A DNA stretch of 64,000 nucleotides. Origin: Ophiosphaerella korrae. Its lineage: Eukaryota > Ascomycota > Dothideomycetes > Pleosporales > Phaeosphaeriaceae. The translations under genes and the position numbers were made by a program. The stretch spans positions 1-64,000 of the forward strand of contig JALNQF010000123.1 in assembly GCA_028456385.1 (NCBI GenBank). Direction: 5' to 3'. Below are positions 11,392 to 22,940 of the stretch, one piece after another. The first letter of the stretch is position 1, and each line of letters begins with the position of its first letter. The notes under the pieces were generated by a model. It was not told the origin of the DNA and made no database searches. It was given only the letters and a program-made list of their open reading frames with translations.

Positions 11392-13296
11392 ATGGGCTTT
11401 GAGTATCTGCCCTTTGCTTCCGGTAGCCAGCAGATCCGTCTACTCACCCTGAATCCGGGCCGTTGGGACGACGAAATAGATTGTACCCTTACAACTGTCC
11501 CCTTTCCTGAGACAGGGGTTGAATATGAGGCTCTTTCATATACATGGGGCGATGCCAAAGCTGAGCGTTCTATTCTCCTGGACACCCATCTTTTCGGTGT
11601 AACGGAAAATTTGTGGTTAGCGCTGCGCCGCCTGCGAGATGCTCTACTGTCTCGTACCCTCTGGATTGATGCAATCTGCATTAATCAGGGAGACGATGTC
11701 GAAAAATCATATCAAGTCTCAATAATGGGCCAGATTTATCAACAATGTAAGGAAGGGCTTCTATGGCTCGGAGAAGATCTCACTACAGTGCGGAAGGGGT
11801 CATCGTCAGTCTCCGAAACCGGAAAACTTGCATTCGAGCTGCTAGAGATATTTGCCTCTGATAAGCATTTGCACGATATGCCATGCTTTCTTAGTAGCGA
11901 TACCTCGGAGCTGAGACCAACAGAGGAGTTCAAGCTTCACTTCGAAGCCACGGCCCGGCTATTTGAGCTTCCATGGTGGAGACGAATATGGATTGTGCAG
12001 GAATTAACATTACCCAGAAGAGCTACATTTATTTATGCTTCGGAGAAATGCTGGTATGAGACTTTTGAGCGCTCGATTCGGCTGTTTGCACAGCACTGTA
12101 GAACATGTTGTGCCGAATATTACGCACGCTGTCGAGCTACAGACCCATGGACCTGGCGCGTAATTGATCCCTTAATTGGAGTATTGCATAGCCTTGTTTC
12201 TATACGGAATCGCAGGTGGAACAAAGATCCACTGCCTTTGGTGGAACTACGGCTTGTGCTTTGCTCGTCGTTTGCCTCAGATCAGCGCGACCTGTTCTAC
12301 GGCCTGCTCGGCTTCATGTCCGATGAAAACCAAGGAACTAGCCCATTTATACCTGACTATTCACTAGATTCTCGTCAGGCAATAACGGAATTGGTGGAGA
12401 AGTACATTCGACGCTCTCAAAGTCTGTCTATCCTCTACGGCCTCCGCTGTCCTTGGGATCGTCCTGCCAAGTTGATGCCGACCTGGCTGCCTCAGTCCTG
12501 TATCGCTACCCTACCAAGCGATTGGGCTGGCTTCAGTGAACGTCGTTTCTGGCGTGCACTTTCGTTCAACACCTCTCGAAATCTCCCACCAGTAGGTGTG
12601 AGCCTCGGCCTAGAATCATCCCTCTTATTGAAAGCTTTGAAGTTGGGTGAGGTCCAAGATGTCGGTACTATGTACGAGGCTGCGCTTGATCTCGGTAAGA
12701 CCGTCCGCGAGTGGGCTGGGCTGGCCGGGCTCTTGGATACGATGCGCTGCTGGCCGAAAGACACCCCGCCTCGCGCAGGGTCACTTGCAGATGCCTTCTG
12801 GAAGACCATTGTATGCAATCGGGTCGACCTGAATGAGGCTGATGGCCGACGACCCTTGTTCCGTGCGTTGGTCGACGGGGACTACCCTGCGATGCGTGAG
12901 TGGCTAGTAGCAGTTTTAGAAGCGGCTGCACCACCACCACTCGACGCTCGAGACGGATCCACAGAGAAGCAGCAATCGCTTCCGCCTTTACCGGCCTTTT
13001 GGAGTTACCTCTCTATCGATCAATCGTTAGGCTACCGAAAATTATTCATCACGAAGAATGGACTTATTGGTTTAGCACCTCACCTTATTGAGCCTGGAGA
13101 TCAAATTTACGTGCTCATTGGGGCCAATGTGCCATTTATACTTCGGCCGCGGAAGAGTGTCGATATGGAGTTGAATCAAGCAGAGGAATTGAATTCTTTT
13201 ACTGTAGTTGGTGATGGATATGTGCATGGGACTATGGAAGGAGAGGCACTGGAAGGTGTGATGGAGAGTAGGTTTACAACTATCAAACTATTTTGA
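11392..13296 (+). CDS. HET-domain protein (heterokaryon incompatibility type)
   Basis: A 634-residue intronless protein if it starts at the ATG at 11392, just before MGFEYLPF; the frame is open 92 codons further upstream, but that part is low-complexity and contains the (TA)n run. The HET domain spans about residues 46-203: YEALSYTWGD near 46, LWIDAICINQ near 90, and RRIWIVQEL near 200. These are the conserved blocks of the family. HET proteins act in non-self recognition and can trigger cell death when cytoplasms of unlike strains fuse. The C-terminal 430 residues show no second domain I recognise. The gene is intact although it begins about 600 bp from a RIP-mutated block and its neighbours are pseudogenes. 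Its partner, if any, is not visible. The family is certain, the specific role unknown. Confidence 0.9.
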   Translation: MGFEYLPFASGSQQIRLLTLNPGRWDDEIDCTLTTVPFPETGVEYEALSYTWGDAKAERSILLDTHLFGVTENLWLALRRLRDALLSRTLWIDAICINQGDDVEKSYQVSIMGQIYQQCKEGLLWLGEDLTTVRKGSSSVSETGKLAFELLEIFASDKHLHDMPCFLSSDTSELRPTEEFKLHFEATARLFELPWWRRIWIVQELTLPRRATFIYASEKCWYETFERSIRLFAQHCRTCCAEYYARCRATDPWTWRVIDPLIGVLHSLVSIRNRRWNKDPLPLVELRLVLCSSFASDQRDLFYGLLGFMSDENQGTSPFIPDYSLDSRQAITELVEKYIRRSQSLSILYGLRCPWDRPAKLMPTWLPQSCIATLPSDWAGFSERRFWRALSFNTSRNLPPVGVSLGLESSLLLKALKLGEVQDVGTMYEAALDLGKTVREWAGLAGLLDTMRCWPKDTPPRAGSLADAFWKTIVCNRVDLNEADGRRPLFRALVDGDYPAMREWLVAVLEAAAPPPLDARDGSTEKQQSLPPLPAFWSYLSIDQSLGYRKLFITKNGLIGLAPHLIEPGDQIYVLIGANVPFILRPRKSVDMELNQAEELNSFTVVGDGYVHGTMEGEALEGVMESRFTTIKLF

Positions 13297-14770
13297 AGTG
13301 ACGATGCGACCCGCAAGCCACCTCTTTCACTGAGTAGATACGTTTCTAGAGCTAAATTCACAGGTTGACTAACTATAGTATAGTTTTCCTATTCATACAT
13401 GTCTATTATCTAATCGTTCTGCTAAAGTAGTGGTTCGTTAGCGGCGTCGCCTCTTGTAACGTGCGTGACGGCCCAGTGCACGATTCCCCACTAATGCACG
13501 ATTCCTTCAAAGCTCTTTTTCTACAGTCAACACACCAAAAGTCTCCGCGCGCGGCCGCTCAGGCCACCCCCAACCAAAAAAAATTGGCCCATGTTCAATT
13601 CGTCACAACTCAATCCATCACCAATCCCATTCTTTTGGTAAAGTAGGTCAAATGAGTCGTCTGATTTCGTGATTTTGTTTGATAGCTCTTTGCCTGTCTT
13701 GACTGAGGCCGAGCCCAAGGTACCGCCATCCCGCTCACGCAGCTAGGGACCTGACGAGGCCCATCTGCGGGGGAGCTTTGGCGGGGAAGTGCCAGACGAG
13801 GCGCACCTGCGGGAGATGCGGGAACCAAGTTCACAATGCTGATGCATATATGGGTGTTACTCCATAGCGGGACGGGGCTGAGCGCTTATTGGTACTGGTC
13901 CGCAGTTGAATATAATGCGGCTTTCGATAGCGCAGGAATTGAATATATATCTTTCAACGGTGGTGCGGGAATTGAATGTCTATATTATCAAGTTAGCCCA
14001 TCGAACCTCCTGATTGAGCTGTAGCAAGGCATCATCAATGCTGATATGGGGGATAGGAACGTCCTTGTTCTTATCCCTACAAGAGAGTACTTGTACGCAC
14101 GCGTGTGTGTGTGTGTGTGTGTGTGTGTTCTATTATGCTATTATGGCCATGTACCCTAGGGGTATGGGCCGTTGCTACTAGAGTAATCTTACACAAGGCG
14201 TGTTGGCTCCAATTCAATTGTCAACTGTGAGAGCCAATTTCTCCTTCAATTGACGCTGTGATCAACATAGGAAATAAAGAGAGTGTATCCAAACCTGAGA
14301 GATTGAGCAAGTATGTGTATGTCGACATTCCACCCGCCGGTTACCAGACGTTCCCTGAGGGGGTCCCGACTTGGCGCGTGCGCAGGGCCATCCCGAATAG
14401 GTAACGTCGCGTGAAAACCAGACTAGCCAGCTAGTCGGTCAACAAGTCCCGAATCCGATCTTCCTCCTGGTGCCCAACGCAAGCCCCACGCCTCTGGTCA
14501 CCGTAACGACACATACGAGTTACGGTGAACGACACTGCTAACAATCTTGTTTCGGCGGTAATGGACTCCGACTCCAAGCGGCCGATAAAGGGGCCTAGAT
14601 TGGCACGGAAGAGTAATGCGGTGGTCCACCGCATGGTATTCGAGAAACTCTGCGGTGAACTCGGGAGCGAAAATTGTTCGTTAGAATACCTCGATTAGCT
14701 CCTCAAAAAGTACCCCATTCGTCGGCGTTCGAGGGGAAGTAGAGGGAATCTACTCCACATTATCGCAGAC
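13297..14770. other. Intergenic, no gene recognised
   Basis: Contains a (GT)13 microsatellite at 14103-14128 and a perfect 10-bp inverted repeat (TCACCGTAAC / GTTACGGTGA, 11-nt loop) at 14498-14528. Two imperfect copies of a GACGAGGCSCAYCTGCGGG-like word lie near 13752 and 13796. Short open frames here have no coding character. Confidence 0.6.
14103..14128. repeat. (GT)13 microsatellite
   Basis: Perfect GT dinucleotide run in the spacer between the HET gene and the ankyrin/subtilase pseudogene. Confidence 0.9.
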
Positions 14771-17367
14771 ATGTCTTTGGAGACGTCGTCAGGTCGAGGA
14801 GCATTTATGCGTTCCCTATCGCTCATGGAGCTAGTTCAAAAACTTGTGATGGATCAGCCGTGGCTCATGGAAGATAAGGACTGGGGAAATGGACAGAAAT
14901 CCGCCTTGCAAATCGCCATATCCTCGAGAAACATGGATTTTATCACAGCGGTCATCAATAGCAACTCTCAGCTGATCGACAGATTTCTTCGGGTGCGAGA
15001 CTCCATAGGCGACGACGGTCTTCATACCGCGATCTGACACCGCCTTCCACCTGCTATGATTATCGGCCTTGTCCAAAATGCGACAGGCAAGACACTGTGG
15101 GCCAAAAATTGCGACAGCCTCACTCCATTGCATTTGGCGGTGGGCTACACCGAGTGTATGGACACACGGTTGGGGATTGTGAGACAACTTATTGCCCACA
15201 GTGAGGAGCTTCTCGGCGAGGTTGCCGACGATTCCATGTGGTTCTCGGTCTACCAATACCACATCCGCACATGAGATGAAGCAGAAAGTGAGAGTGAACT
15301 CTCTAGTACGGGTAAAGTAATGTACCTAGATTCTCAAGGAAATTCTACCCTCAATAAAGTAGAAAGCTCGTCGGGAGCCTATAGCATGGAGGACGATGAG
15401 CTGATGGGAAAGGATACAAAGGAGAGCGCAGAAAACATCGGAAAGGAGTTGAAACATCAATACATTCGTAGTATCTCTAACATTGAGATCGATGCTGAGT
15501 TTTCCAGCATGGGAATTGCAAGGGATCATGAATCAGCTATGGAACTTCTTCACGGCGAGAATAACGGAGGTAATGTCCCTTCCCCCTAAGGCCAGCTGTC
15601 TATCGATCTTGCTGACATTTTTGCGGATACTAGTTGTGCAGATTTGCTCCGACTACCTATACGGGCCCGACAGGGTCAGCGAACAAGAATCCCGAGCCAG
15701 CTACGATAGTTTCGAATTCGACGACGTATTGCGATACGTCGCCTTCCGCAGAGTGTATGTCGGTCAATCCAGCGGAATACCTGGCCTGGCGCGGAAAGAT
15801 ATGGTATTTTTCTTTAGTTGGCTCCGTGAGAAAGGTGTGAGAAGCATTGTGCAGATCATTGTCGACGACCTCCAATATCCCTCCCATAGTGACGAGGCGA
15901 TCGAAGAGTTGAAAGATTTCGAGATCGACATTTTGGATTGGCGTAAACTCGATCTCTGCCCTCGAACCATATACACGGCTTGTAAAGCTCTGAGAGAGGT
16001 GCATCTTTGGTGGGACGGCAATAATGCGATATTGAGAGCTTGGAGTGAGCCTGAGGGTTTGGCCGGTTAGGGACACTGGAGAGGGTATATCTACATGAGA
16101 TGCAGGTATGTTTTCGTTTTAACATCTGATATCGACAATGGTTGACGCAGTGTACGGGAAACCAGGGATTGGAACGGGGGGACCGCAGCAATGCCTGTAT
16201 TGGGAAATTCTTCGAAAAACTTAGAAATCACCGTCCAGATATTTCTATATATCATTTCAACGAAAGCGATCAAGAGCGGATCATAATGGACACTGGACCT
16301 GCCCACGGGCCCCAACCCCAAATCGACACACCCAGGTGGCTAAACTGCATGGATACCTTTGCACGTGGAATCGACCTTATCGAACTCGGAGACCACGAGC
16401 AAGGTCTATCAGCGGCACTTAAGGATGACGTAAAAATTGCATTGATCGGCGATAGAGTGGACGATGCCCACGAAAGCACCGGGGAAAAGATTGTGTATTC
16501 GAAGAGCTTCGGCGAAGGACATGAAGCCGAAGGACATGAAGCCGGGTATCTACCTAGGAATCACACCCTGCTTCACACGCCCAGTAGGGGTTACGACACA
16601 TTAATGGCAGATATGATTTGTCGCGTCTGCCCCGCGGTAAAGTTGTCTGTTTTCAAACTGGACGTCGTGACCGACGCCGAACGTTCCCACGACGCTGAAG
16701 GCTGCTTCACTGCGAAATCCGCCGCCGATGTAAGTCTGCGCTACTTCCTAGCTTATGCAGATACTAAATTGTTCTGGGACAGGCTTTTGCATCTGCTGTG
16801 AAAGGAGACTGTGACATCATATCAATGCCGTGGTCAATAAAACAACTCTACGAAGAGATATCTGACATACGCAGGCTGGAAATTGCGTTGAATGAAACAG
16901 CCAGAAAGGGAATCCTGCTATTCTGCACCATCTGCGGAGGGAAGGCTCAGGCTGGCAACGGAGATGTCACGAATTTTGGTCCGCCTAGAATGATGAAAAT
17001 CGGAGCTATCGCCAGTGCCACAAAGTGGGAATGGACTGACCCGAAGGGGGTCGATTTTGTCTTTCCAGGCCCTAGCGAACCGTCGAGACCACTTGCTGGG
17101 TCATTGAAGGCGGCGGGCTTGGCTGTAGGGCTGGCCGGGCTGATCATTCATTGTGTGAGATTGGGGGCGATCCACTACCAGCGGGACCCGGCGGCTCCCC
17201 CAGCGGTAACAGAGAAGGATCTAAAAACGGTCGGGACGTGGGGTTATATGAAGGAAACATTCAGGAACATCGGTACGAGCGCAAAAACTAATAGCACGTT
17301 TGTCGAGGTATGGAAACTCTTCGAGGCGCCGGGGGACAAACTGGCGTACGCCGAAGATAGCAGATAA
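14771..17367 (+). pseudogene. Ankyrin-subtilase (S8-like) fusion, broken
   Basis: Conserved protein sequence runs through the whole span but is interrupted. From 14771 one frame encodes an ankyrin-like N-terminus (SALQIAISSRNMDF; later LTPLHLAV near 15121) with in-frame stops at 15035, 15272 and 15587. Around 15620-16060 the homology shifts frame (FDDVLRYVAF; LDWRKLDLCP; GNNAILRAWSEPEGL) and returns to the first frame at about 16061, so there are two compensating frameshifts. Introns fit at 16106-16150 and 16730-16782. The C-terminal part (16151-17367) follows the subtilase pattern of fungal NLR-like proteins, but all three catalytic positions look changed by eye alignment: Asp box reads LIGDRVD, His box GYDTLMA, Ser box AGSLKAAG. 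Two of the three stops are TGA where CGA would fit. A repeat-and-protease receptor of the incompatibility/immunity type is inferred; it cannot make a full-length product as read. Confidence 0.75.
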
Positions 17368-18522
17368 GATTGGCTTATAGGAAATGATGAGCTATAGCAC
17401 TTTCTATTCAAAGATTTACTTTCGTCACCAAATACATCTAACAATTATCGCAGCCAAGGCCCTTAGCGCGTGAGTTGGAGCGCTAGGCGAAGGAAGAAGG
17501 AGTTTCTTATTCGTCTTACCGTAGTACAACACAGGAATGTTGCTCTTGCATGTGAAAACCGGTTATTTTTGCATTCCAATCGCTAAGGAAACATTGCTTA
17601 CAAGAATGTATGTGAGCGGTTGAAAGTTCGACATTTGTCTGTCAATTCCCTTCTCCGCCTAAAAACCGTACATAGATAGTTATCATTGCTTTCATAATAG
17701 CTTCCCAGAGCCCGATTTTTACCGGGAAACCACCTCCTCGAGGTCCACGGAAAGTCACTTTGAAAATCAGTGCGATAATATCAATTACATTATTAAGAAT
17801 ATGATGGCGACCGAAGTAGACTTCGAACCGTTGATTCGCAGCCTTCCAAGGTATAGGGTCAAAACTTAGTTACAAAGCTTGCAGGCTCACGTTGCTAGTT
17901 TTTTCAATAACGAAGGCTTGTCTGATAGCATTATACAATGCGATAAAAGAGATTCACAGGCTTGTACTTTGTGCACAGTCTAGTTACTTCAAAAAAGCTT
18001 TCATGGGAAATTGAAGGGTAATAGTAACACCAGGAGACTGTTTTCTATATACTAATACGATGGGCAGGAATCCTATGGGTGTTTGAAGCTACATATTGAG
18101 CCACGTCCGCACTTATGACACCATTATTATCCATGGAAACAAATTTTCTGATGTCTTCTAGTGTGTTGCAATGTCTCAAGACGCTGTTGCACAGCAACGT
18201 CCGTTTTCCGAGATGCCCGATGCAATCATAGCGTATGCCGACACTGTCAACAATAACTCTCTTAGAATAAAGCATTAAGCAAAATAACTCTGTCATGAAT
18301 TTTCTAGGTATACCCTCTTTTTTTCGTCTAGCTTTCAAGCTATTCATCCTCATATTATCAGCAATTGCGTCGAGTGAAACCCCATGCTTGATCGATAATC
18401 TGTAGTGTAAAGCTTCTGTGCCAACGACCCGAAGAAAAAATTTAATAATATTAGCCCATGAGGGAGGCCTGGAAGACGGTAAAACATGTTGATTTGATCA
18501 TTATCACCCTGAATGTGTCTTC
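17368..18522. other. Intergenic, no gene recognised
   Basis: Between two pseudogenes. A 102-codon minus-strand open frame with ATG at 18353 is present, but it has no recognisable motif and no coding-like composition. The rest shows only short AT-rich runs. Confidence 0.5.
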
Positions 18523-19850
18523 TCAGAATGTTTGATTGTTTGTTGTCGCAGGCAAAAGTCGATCCAGTAGCCAGTCTTTTCTAGTGGGTTCTTTCACAAG
18601 AACCTTTTCAAGGGTCTGGCACAATTCGTTGTTGGGAGCAAAACCAAAAGCGTCAGCCAGCTTCCAAATTTCGTCATCGACTCGGTCGCAAACTTCCCCT
18701 AGATCAACAGCAGTGTATCTCAACTCATTTATCTCGGGCATTAGAGCGGAGCCATCCGGAATCTTTCTTGTTAAATGCATTTGCATGGCCTAGGCAGTGG
18801 ATCTTCCTTGTTTCTATGCATAACGATAGCGATGGGCAACAGTAGGGCTGATGGGGGAAACACTCATTGCTTCTTCTGGGCGAGTAAGAGAAACACCTGT
18901 GCAGATCTCTCATGAGTTGTTGACAAATAAATCCTCTTGAACTATCATGTATCTTTTGTGTCTACCTTCCCCAGCATTATTATATACAAGAAAACAGCCA
19001 GTTTTGCTCAGGCTACCAACGAAACCCTGTACGCTGAGTATGTCAAATCCGATGCAAGAGAAGCAATACACTATGCTGGCTAGGCCCGAGCTAGAGGTAT
19101 GGAAAGATTTCGATTACCCTGCAAGAAGCCAGTCTAGGAACTCGGTCACTTTTCTCACATCCTGCGGTGGAATGGTTCCGGTGAGGATCTTTTCAGATTT
19201 CTCCGGAATTATGGGAGCATCGCATACCTTTTAGTAGATGTCTCACATGCATGCTGCTGACCTCCACATATTGATTCTGTTGGATACTTCCGGTGCCACA
19301 ACATATTCTTCATGCTCCGTAGTACAGAAAAGCCTGATAGGGTTTCTAAAAATGCTCTGAACGAGGGAAGTGGCAACAAAAGCATCCAAAGTTGCTACTA
19401 TACAAATCATGTAAGCTGTAAAGCCTAATAACTCGCCAAGTGCTGTGTATCATGCTTCCCTTTCATAGTCATCTTTTTCCACTTAATAGCAAAGCTACAC
19501 CACCATTCCATGTCACGTTGAAATAAATAGGGTCAAGAACTCCCTGTCGACTAAGTAGGTTCATTTCATCTTCGTCGAGAATGCAGAAAAGTTCTTAATC
19601 CCTAGATGAGGCAGTCCACGAATTGCCGAGACGACGGCCAATGGAATATATGGTTGCTACGTCATGAGCGTTCGCGCCCATTGCAAGGAGGGAGCCATGA
19701 CCTGTGGTGAGTTGTAAAGCTATGGCTACCCAGGTATAGCAATGAGTGTAACGAAGAAGCACTATATATGGCATTGGCTAAAAAGACGCAGCCACCGATT
19801 ATAAATATGGTGGCCGACCAACTTCACCTAGGAAAGGCAGAAAGGTATGA
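18523..19850 (-). pseudogene. Decayed ankyrin-type or receptor-like protein gene
   Basis: On the minus strand, protein-like segments follow each other in order but with stops and shifts between them: LAMGANAHDVATIY near 19680, a stop, then DPIYFNVTWNGGVALLLSG near 19560; a frameshift at an A-run near 19480; ELLGFTAYMICIVATLDAF near 19430; EHEEYVV and NRINMWRS near 19290; two stops (TGA, TAA) near 19235; KVCDAPIIPEKSEKILTG near 19225; EFLDWLLAG near 19115. Last comes an open segment at 18762-18523 containing DLGEVCDRVDDEIWKLADAF and EKVLVKEPTRKDWLLDRLL. The charged, helical composition and the MGANAHD stretch suggest an ankyrin-repeat or related accessory protein, but I cannot name the family. 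Clearly not functional as read. It lies 1.2 kb from the ankyrin/subtilase pseudogene, on the opposite strand. Confidence 0.6.
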
Positions 19851-21252
19851 TGTCTGGTATGCCCTGATTGGTTCATTACTTTTCGGGTTCTAGGGTATTC
19901 TTCAGGGGTTTTCAAGGTTAACCATTGGACATCCCCGAGTTTCTAGGGTTTGTAATTGGCAGGAGTTAGGCTACACGAGAAATTACAAAATAGGCCGGGT
20001 TGTAGAAACTGTAAGAAGCGCCTATCTCAAAAGTTACATTTGAGAGGTTAGCCTTACAGCACATTGCGAGGGGTTTTAATGCTTCAATCCAGCGCTAGGC
20101 ATTCGACCCTGGCTCCCTCTAGGTCTCAACTTCAGCTCTCCCATTTTGATAACAGATAATACACACAGGTAGCCGAATTGGATAAAATTAGTCCTCAAGC
20201 ATTACAATCACTAGTAAAAGTTTCAATAGAAAGATTTGCTTAAGCTTAGTTCAAACAGAGTAAACCTCTCAAAATTAAATGTAGCCCTCTGCGACAACAA
20301 TCATGCAAGACTACCAACCGACAACTTCATAACTGCTGCAAATCCACACACTCACACCCTTGATCTACCCCTCTCATCCCTTATGAATGATACTTAGCCT
20401 TAAAACTCCATATATGGGCCAGAAAATCCATTATTTCAAAAAGAGCGCCTGGGAGAAGCGCCGCATAAGCGCTGTGTGCCTCGGCTAACTATTATACACT
20501 CCGCTTAGCCCATCACCGTTTTAAAGCTTCAATATGAAATCTTGCAGACGTACCTAGAGGCCAAAAAGGTTCGTTATCAGAGCATATGAAGAACATACGG
20601 AACCGCAGCTCAAGAGTAGTCGATTGAATTCTTAGAGCTGCGCCGTGCGATACAAAAACTAATGCAAGGCGAGGCGTTTGTTTGGAGGAACCCGCTGTTC
20701 TCCGAAATTTACTATGGAAACTTCCCGAGGTAAGCTTTTTATCTAATGAGGGTGCAATGATGTCGCAAGTAGAGTGCGAGTGGCTTGCGGAAATATATTA
20801 GTTAGTTCCAGGTAAGGTGACTGGGATAGAGCCAAAAGATAGTTGGTTCATATTTAAGAATTACGTACTATGCAAGTTAAGTTTCTTGCGGCGTGGGCTT
20901 AGCTGTTACAAGAGGCATATTGTATGGGCCTACCCACTACGGCCATCAATGTATTCCACTACTAACTTGGCCAAATTACCCATCTCGGCCTCTTCAAGTA
21001 AACCACACGTCTCTCTCCATCTTATTAGGTACTCAATTTCGCCAAGATATTCTGAATCATCCAAAAGCTAGTAGAATTATTTTAATTACTACTATTTTTC
21101 AGAAGCAAAAAAAGCCTCCTAATAGAGCTATGTGTATCTTTGAGGGTATAGTTCTACTACAAAGTTAAGCAGTATATATATATATTAAGATGATAAAGCT
21201 TAGAGTACGCAGTTCCCCGTACCTTTTATAATGTGCAGGACTCGAGGATATT
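19851..21252. other. Intergenic, no gene recognised
   Basis: AT-leaning sequence with several short open frames but no domain or consistent coding signal. A short TA-rich run lies near 21170-21185. It forms the downstream flank of the aspartic protease gene. Confidence 0.5.
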
Positions 21253-22940
21253 CTAGATATGTTCTAAAGAGCTGGTGTAGACTCTGGACTTTAGAGCAGT
21301 CACAGACTTAGCAGCACTTCCCATCCTATAATGGTAGAGCTCAGGATATCTCGCCCTAGCCTTATCAGCATCCACGGTGCTCGCAAGCCCCAGCCGTGGC
21401 TGTACTGAGTACAAATTAGTAGTAACATAGTCATAGACTGAGAACACAGAGCGCAAGAACGGTACACCAATAATAGAGTCCCCGAAAACCCGCGACCAAG
21501 TTCCCAACGGAGCACGGCAGCTGTGATTGTACAATATTAGCTTGTTTCATACCTTGTATGTTTAGAAAGCAACTGTAAGGAGGAACTTACTATTCGGTGC
21601 CATTTTGAGTATTATGGTCTCCGGGGATCACCATGTCGAGCGGATCGATGGGAAACCATTGACCATTGTACTTAAGCTCAAGGAACTGTGGTCGAGAACA
21701 CTCATAGTATAAAGCATTGCCTCCTCCTACATCGAGAACAGTGGGGCCATTGAAGAGTGGAACAAGAGCTTCAAAGTCGAGTGGGCGGAAGTAGAGGAGC
21801 TGAGCACCACTATCCATGAGTGAGATGTACCTCCCCGAGGGGTCAATGGCTGGGATATGATTAGTGGCAGGTTGGATCAATGGGAAGACTATGTATTACA
21901 TCCGACAGAGAGGTTAAGCTCATGGCCGTTCAGGCGGAGACTTTCCAGTTGGGCGGTCCAACCTTGCGGTGCCAGAGGAAAGCCATTATAATTATAACTA
22001 ATAGTATCAATTTCAAAACACAACTAGTGATAGGGGTTTGAGGCCCAAACTTACTTAGGTGTATCGATTGTCTCGCTATAAGTGATATCCAAGGTCGAGC
22101 GTTCATCTTCAATTCCACCGAGAGTCAATTTTCCTGTTTTGGGGGAATCCGGATCGGCATAGCGTGGTAGGCTCAGTGAAAATACAGGTTTCTCGAGCTT
22201 GTCCTCGGCAATCATAGCGTCAATAGGTGGCAGGCGATGGTTGAAGTAATATTCGCGAGACACATTTCTCATGCTCAAGCCCCAGATACCTGAGAAGGAG
22301 CCATTTTGAAATTGGCCTTTGGTAGCATAATATAGCAACGCTGGAAACTTTCAGCATTCCTCCTAAATTTGTGGGTTTGTACATTGTGTGTCACAAGGCA
22401 ATAGGGGCAAGTCTTACGAGTGGCCAGTTCAGGTATCTCTAGTTCACCAAATTGGACTGGAATGATTGATTGGTTACCCAGGACGGTTCCAAGACCCAGG
22501 GTAGATCCGAAAGTCTCATTTGTGAGGATCTTCGTGGTGTTCTGTGCTATGGGTCAGCAACCTGTAAAATTCAAGGGCCAAGTCGCGGCGCACATTGATG
22601 GCATATTGCGGGCGAACGCCAAAGCATCCACTATTCGGATCCGTATTGCTACATTGCGTCGATGTGGCCATGATATCACCGGATCCAGTGTCGAGCATGA
22701 ATGGTATTGTTTGGCCGTTCAAGACGAGATCAACCTGACCGTTTTACAGTTCATTTAGCTTTTGTTATCAAATAAGATGTCCTCGGCCACGAGAGTACGC
22801 ACATTATAGAACAGGTCATCATGGCGGTTAGCAGGTATAACAACATCTAAGGTAGTGACTTTGCCACCCTGCACATGAGGAATAGAAGCGGCAGTCGAGA
22901 AAGCAGCGAGCAGAGCGAGACGCAGCAGGGCTGGAGCCAT
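21253..22940 (-). CDS. Secreted pepsin-like aspartic protease (A1 family)
   Basis: Seven exons join in phase to 437 residues: 22940-22803, 22734-22594, 22541-22418, 22340-22055, 21997-21900, 21849-21591 and 21520-21253. The six introns are 50-77 bp with GT..AG ends; the one at 21899-21850 has a CACTAAT branch site. The start MAPALLRLALLAAFSTAAS is a good signal peptide. The first catalytic motif is FMLDTGSGD (exon 2) and the second LMDSGAQLLYF (exon 6); both active-site Asp are present. The C-terminal VFGDSIIGVPFLRSVFSVYD matches the usual end of the fold. The protein should be secreted and cleave peptides in acid conditions. It is the only intact gene between the two pseudogenes and NPR2. 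An apparent frameshift near 21895 disappears once the fifth intron is recognised. Confidence 0.85.

Noticed and set aside
18045..18353. 102-codon minus-strand open frame with ATG
   Set aside because: No family features. It could be part of the nearby decayed gene, but it does not join it in frame or in sense.
20030..20130. tRNA-like tail (ATTCGACCCTGGCTCC) near 20100
   Set aside because: No cloverleaf could be built from the preceding 90 bases.
21890..21900. Apparent frameshift in the aspartic protease gene
   Set aside because: A 50-bp intron at 21899-21850 with a CACTAAT branch site restores the frame and the second catalytic motif, so the gene reads as intact.
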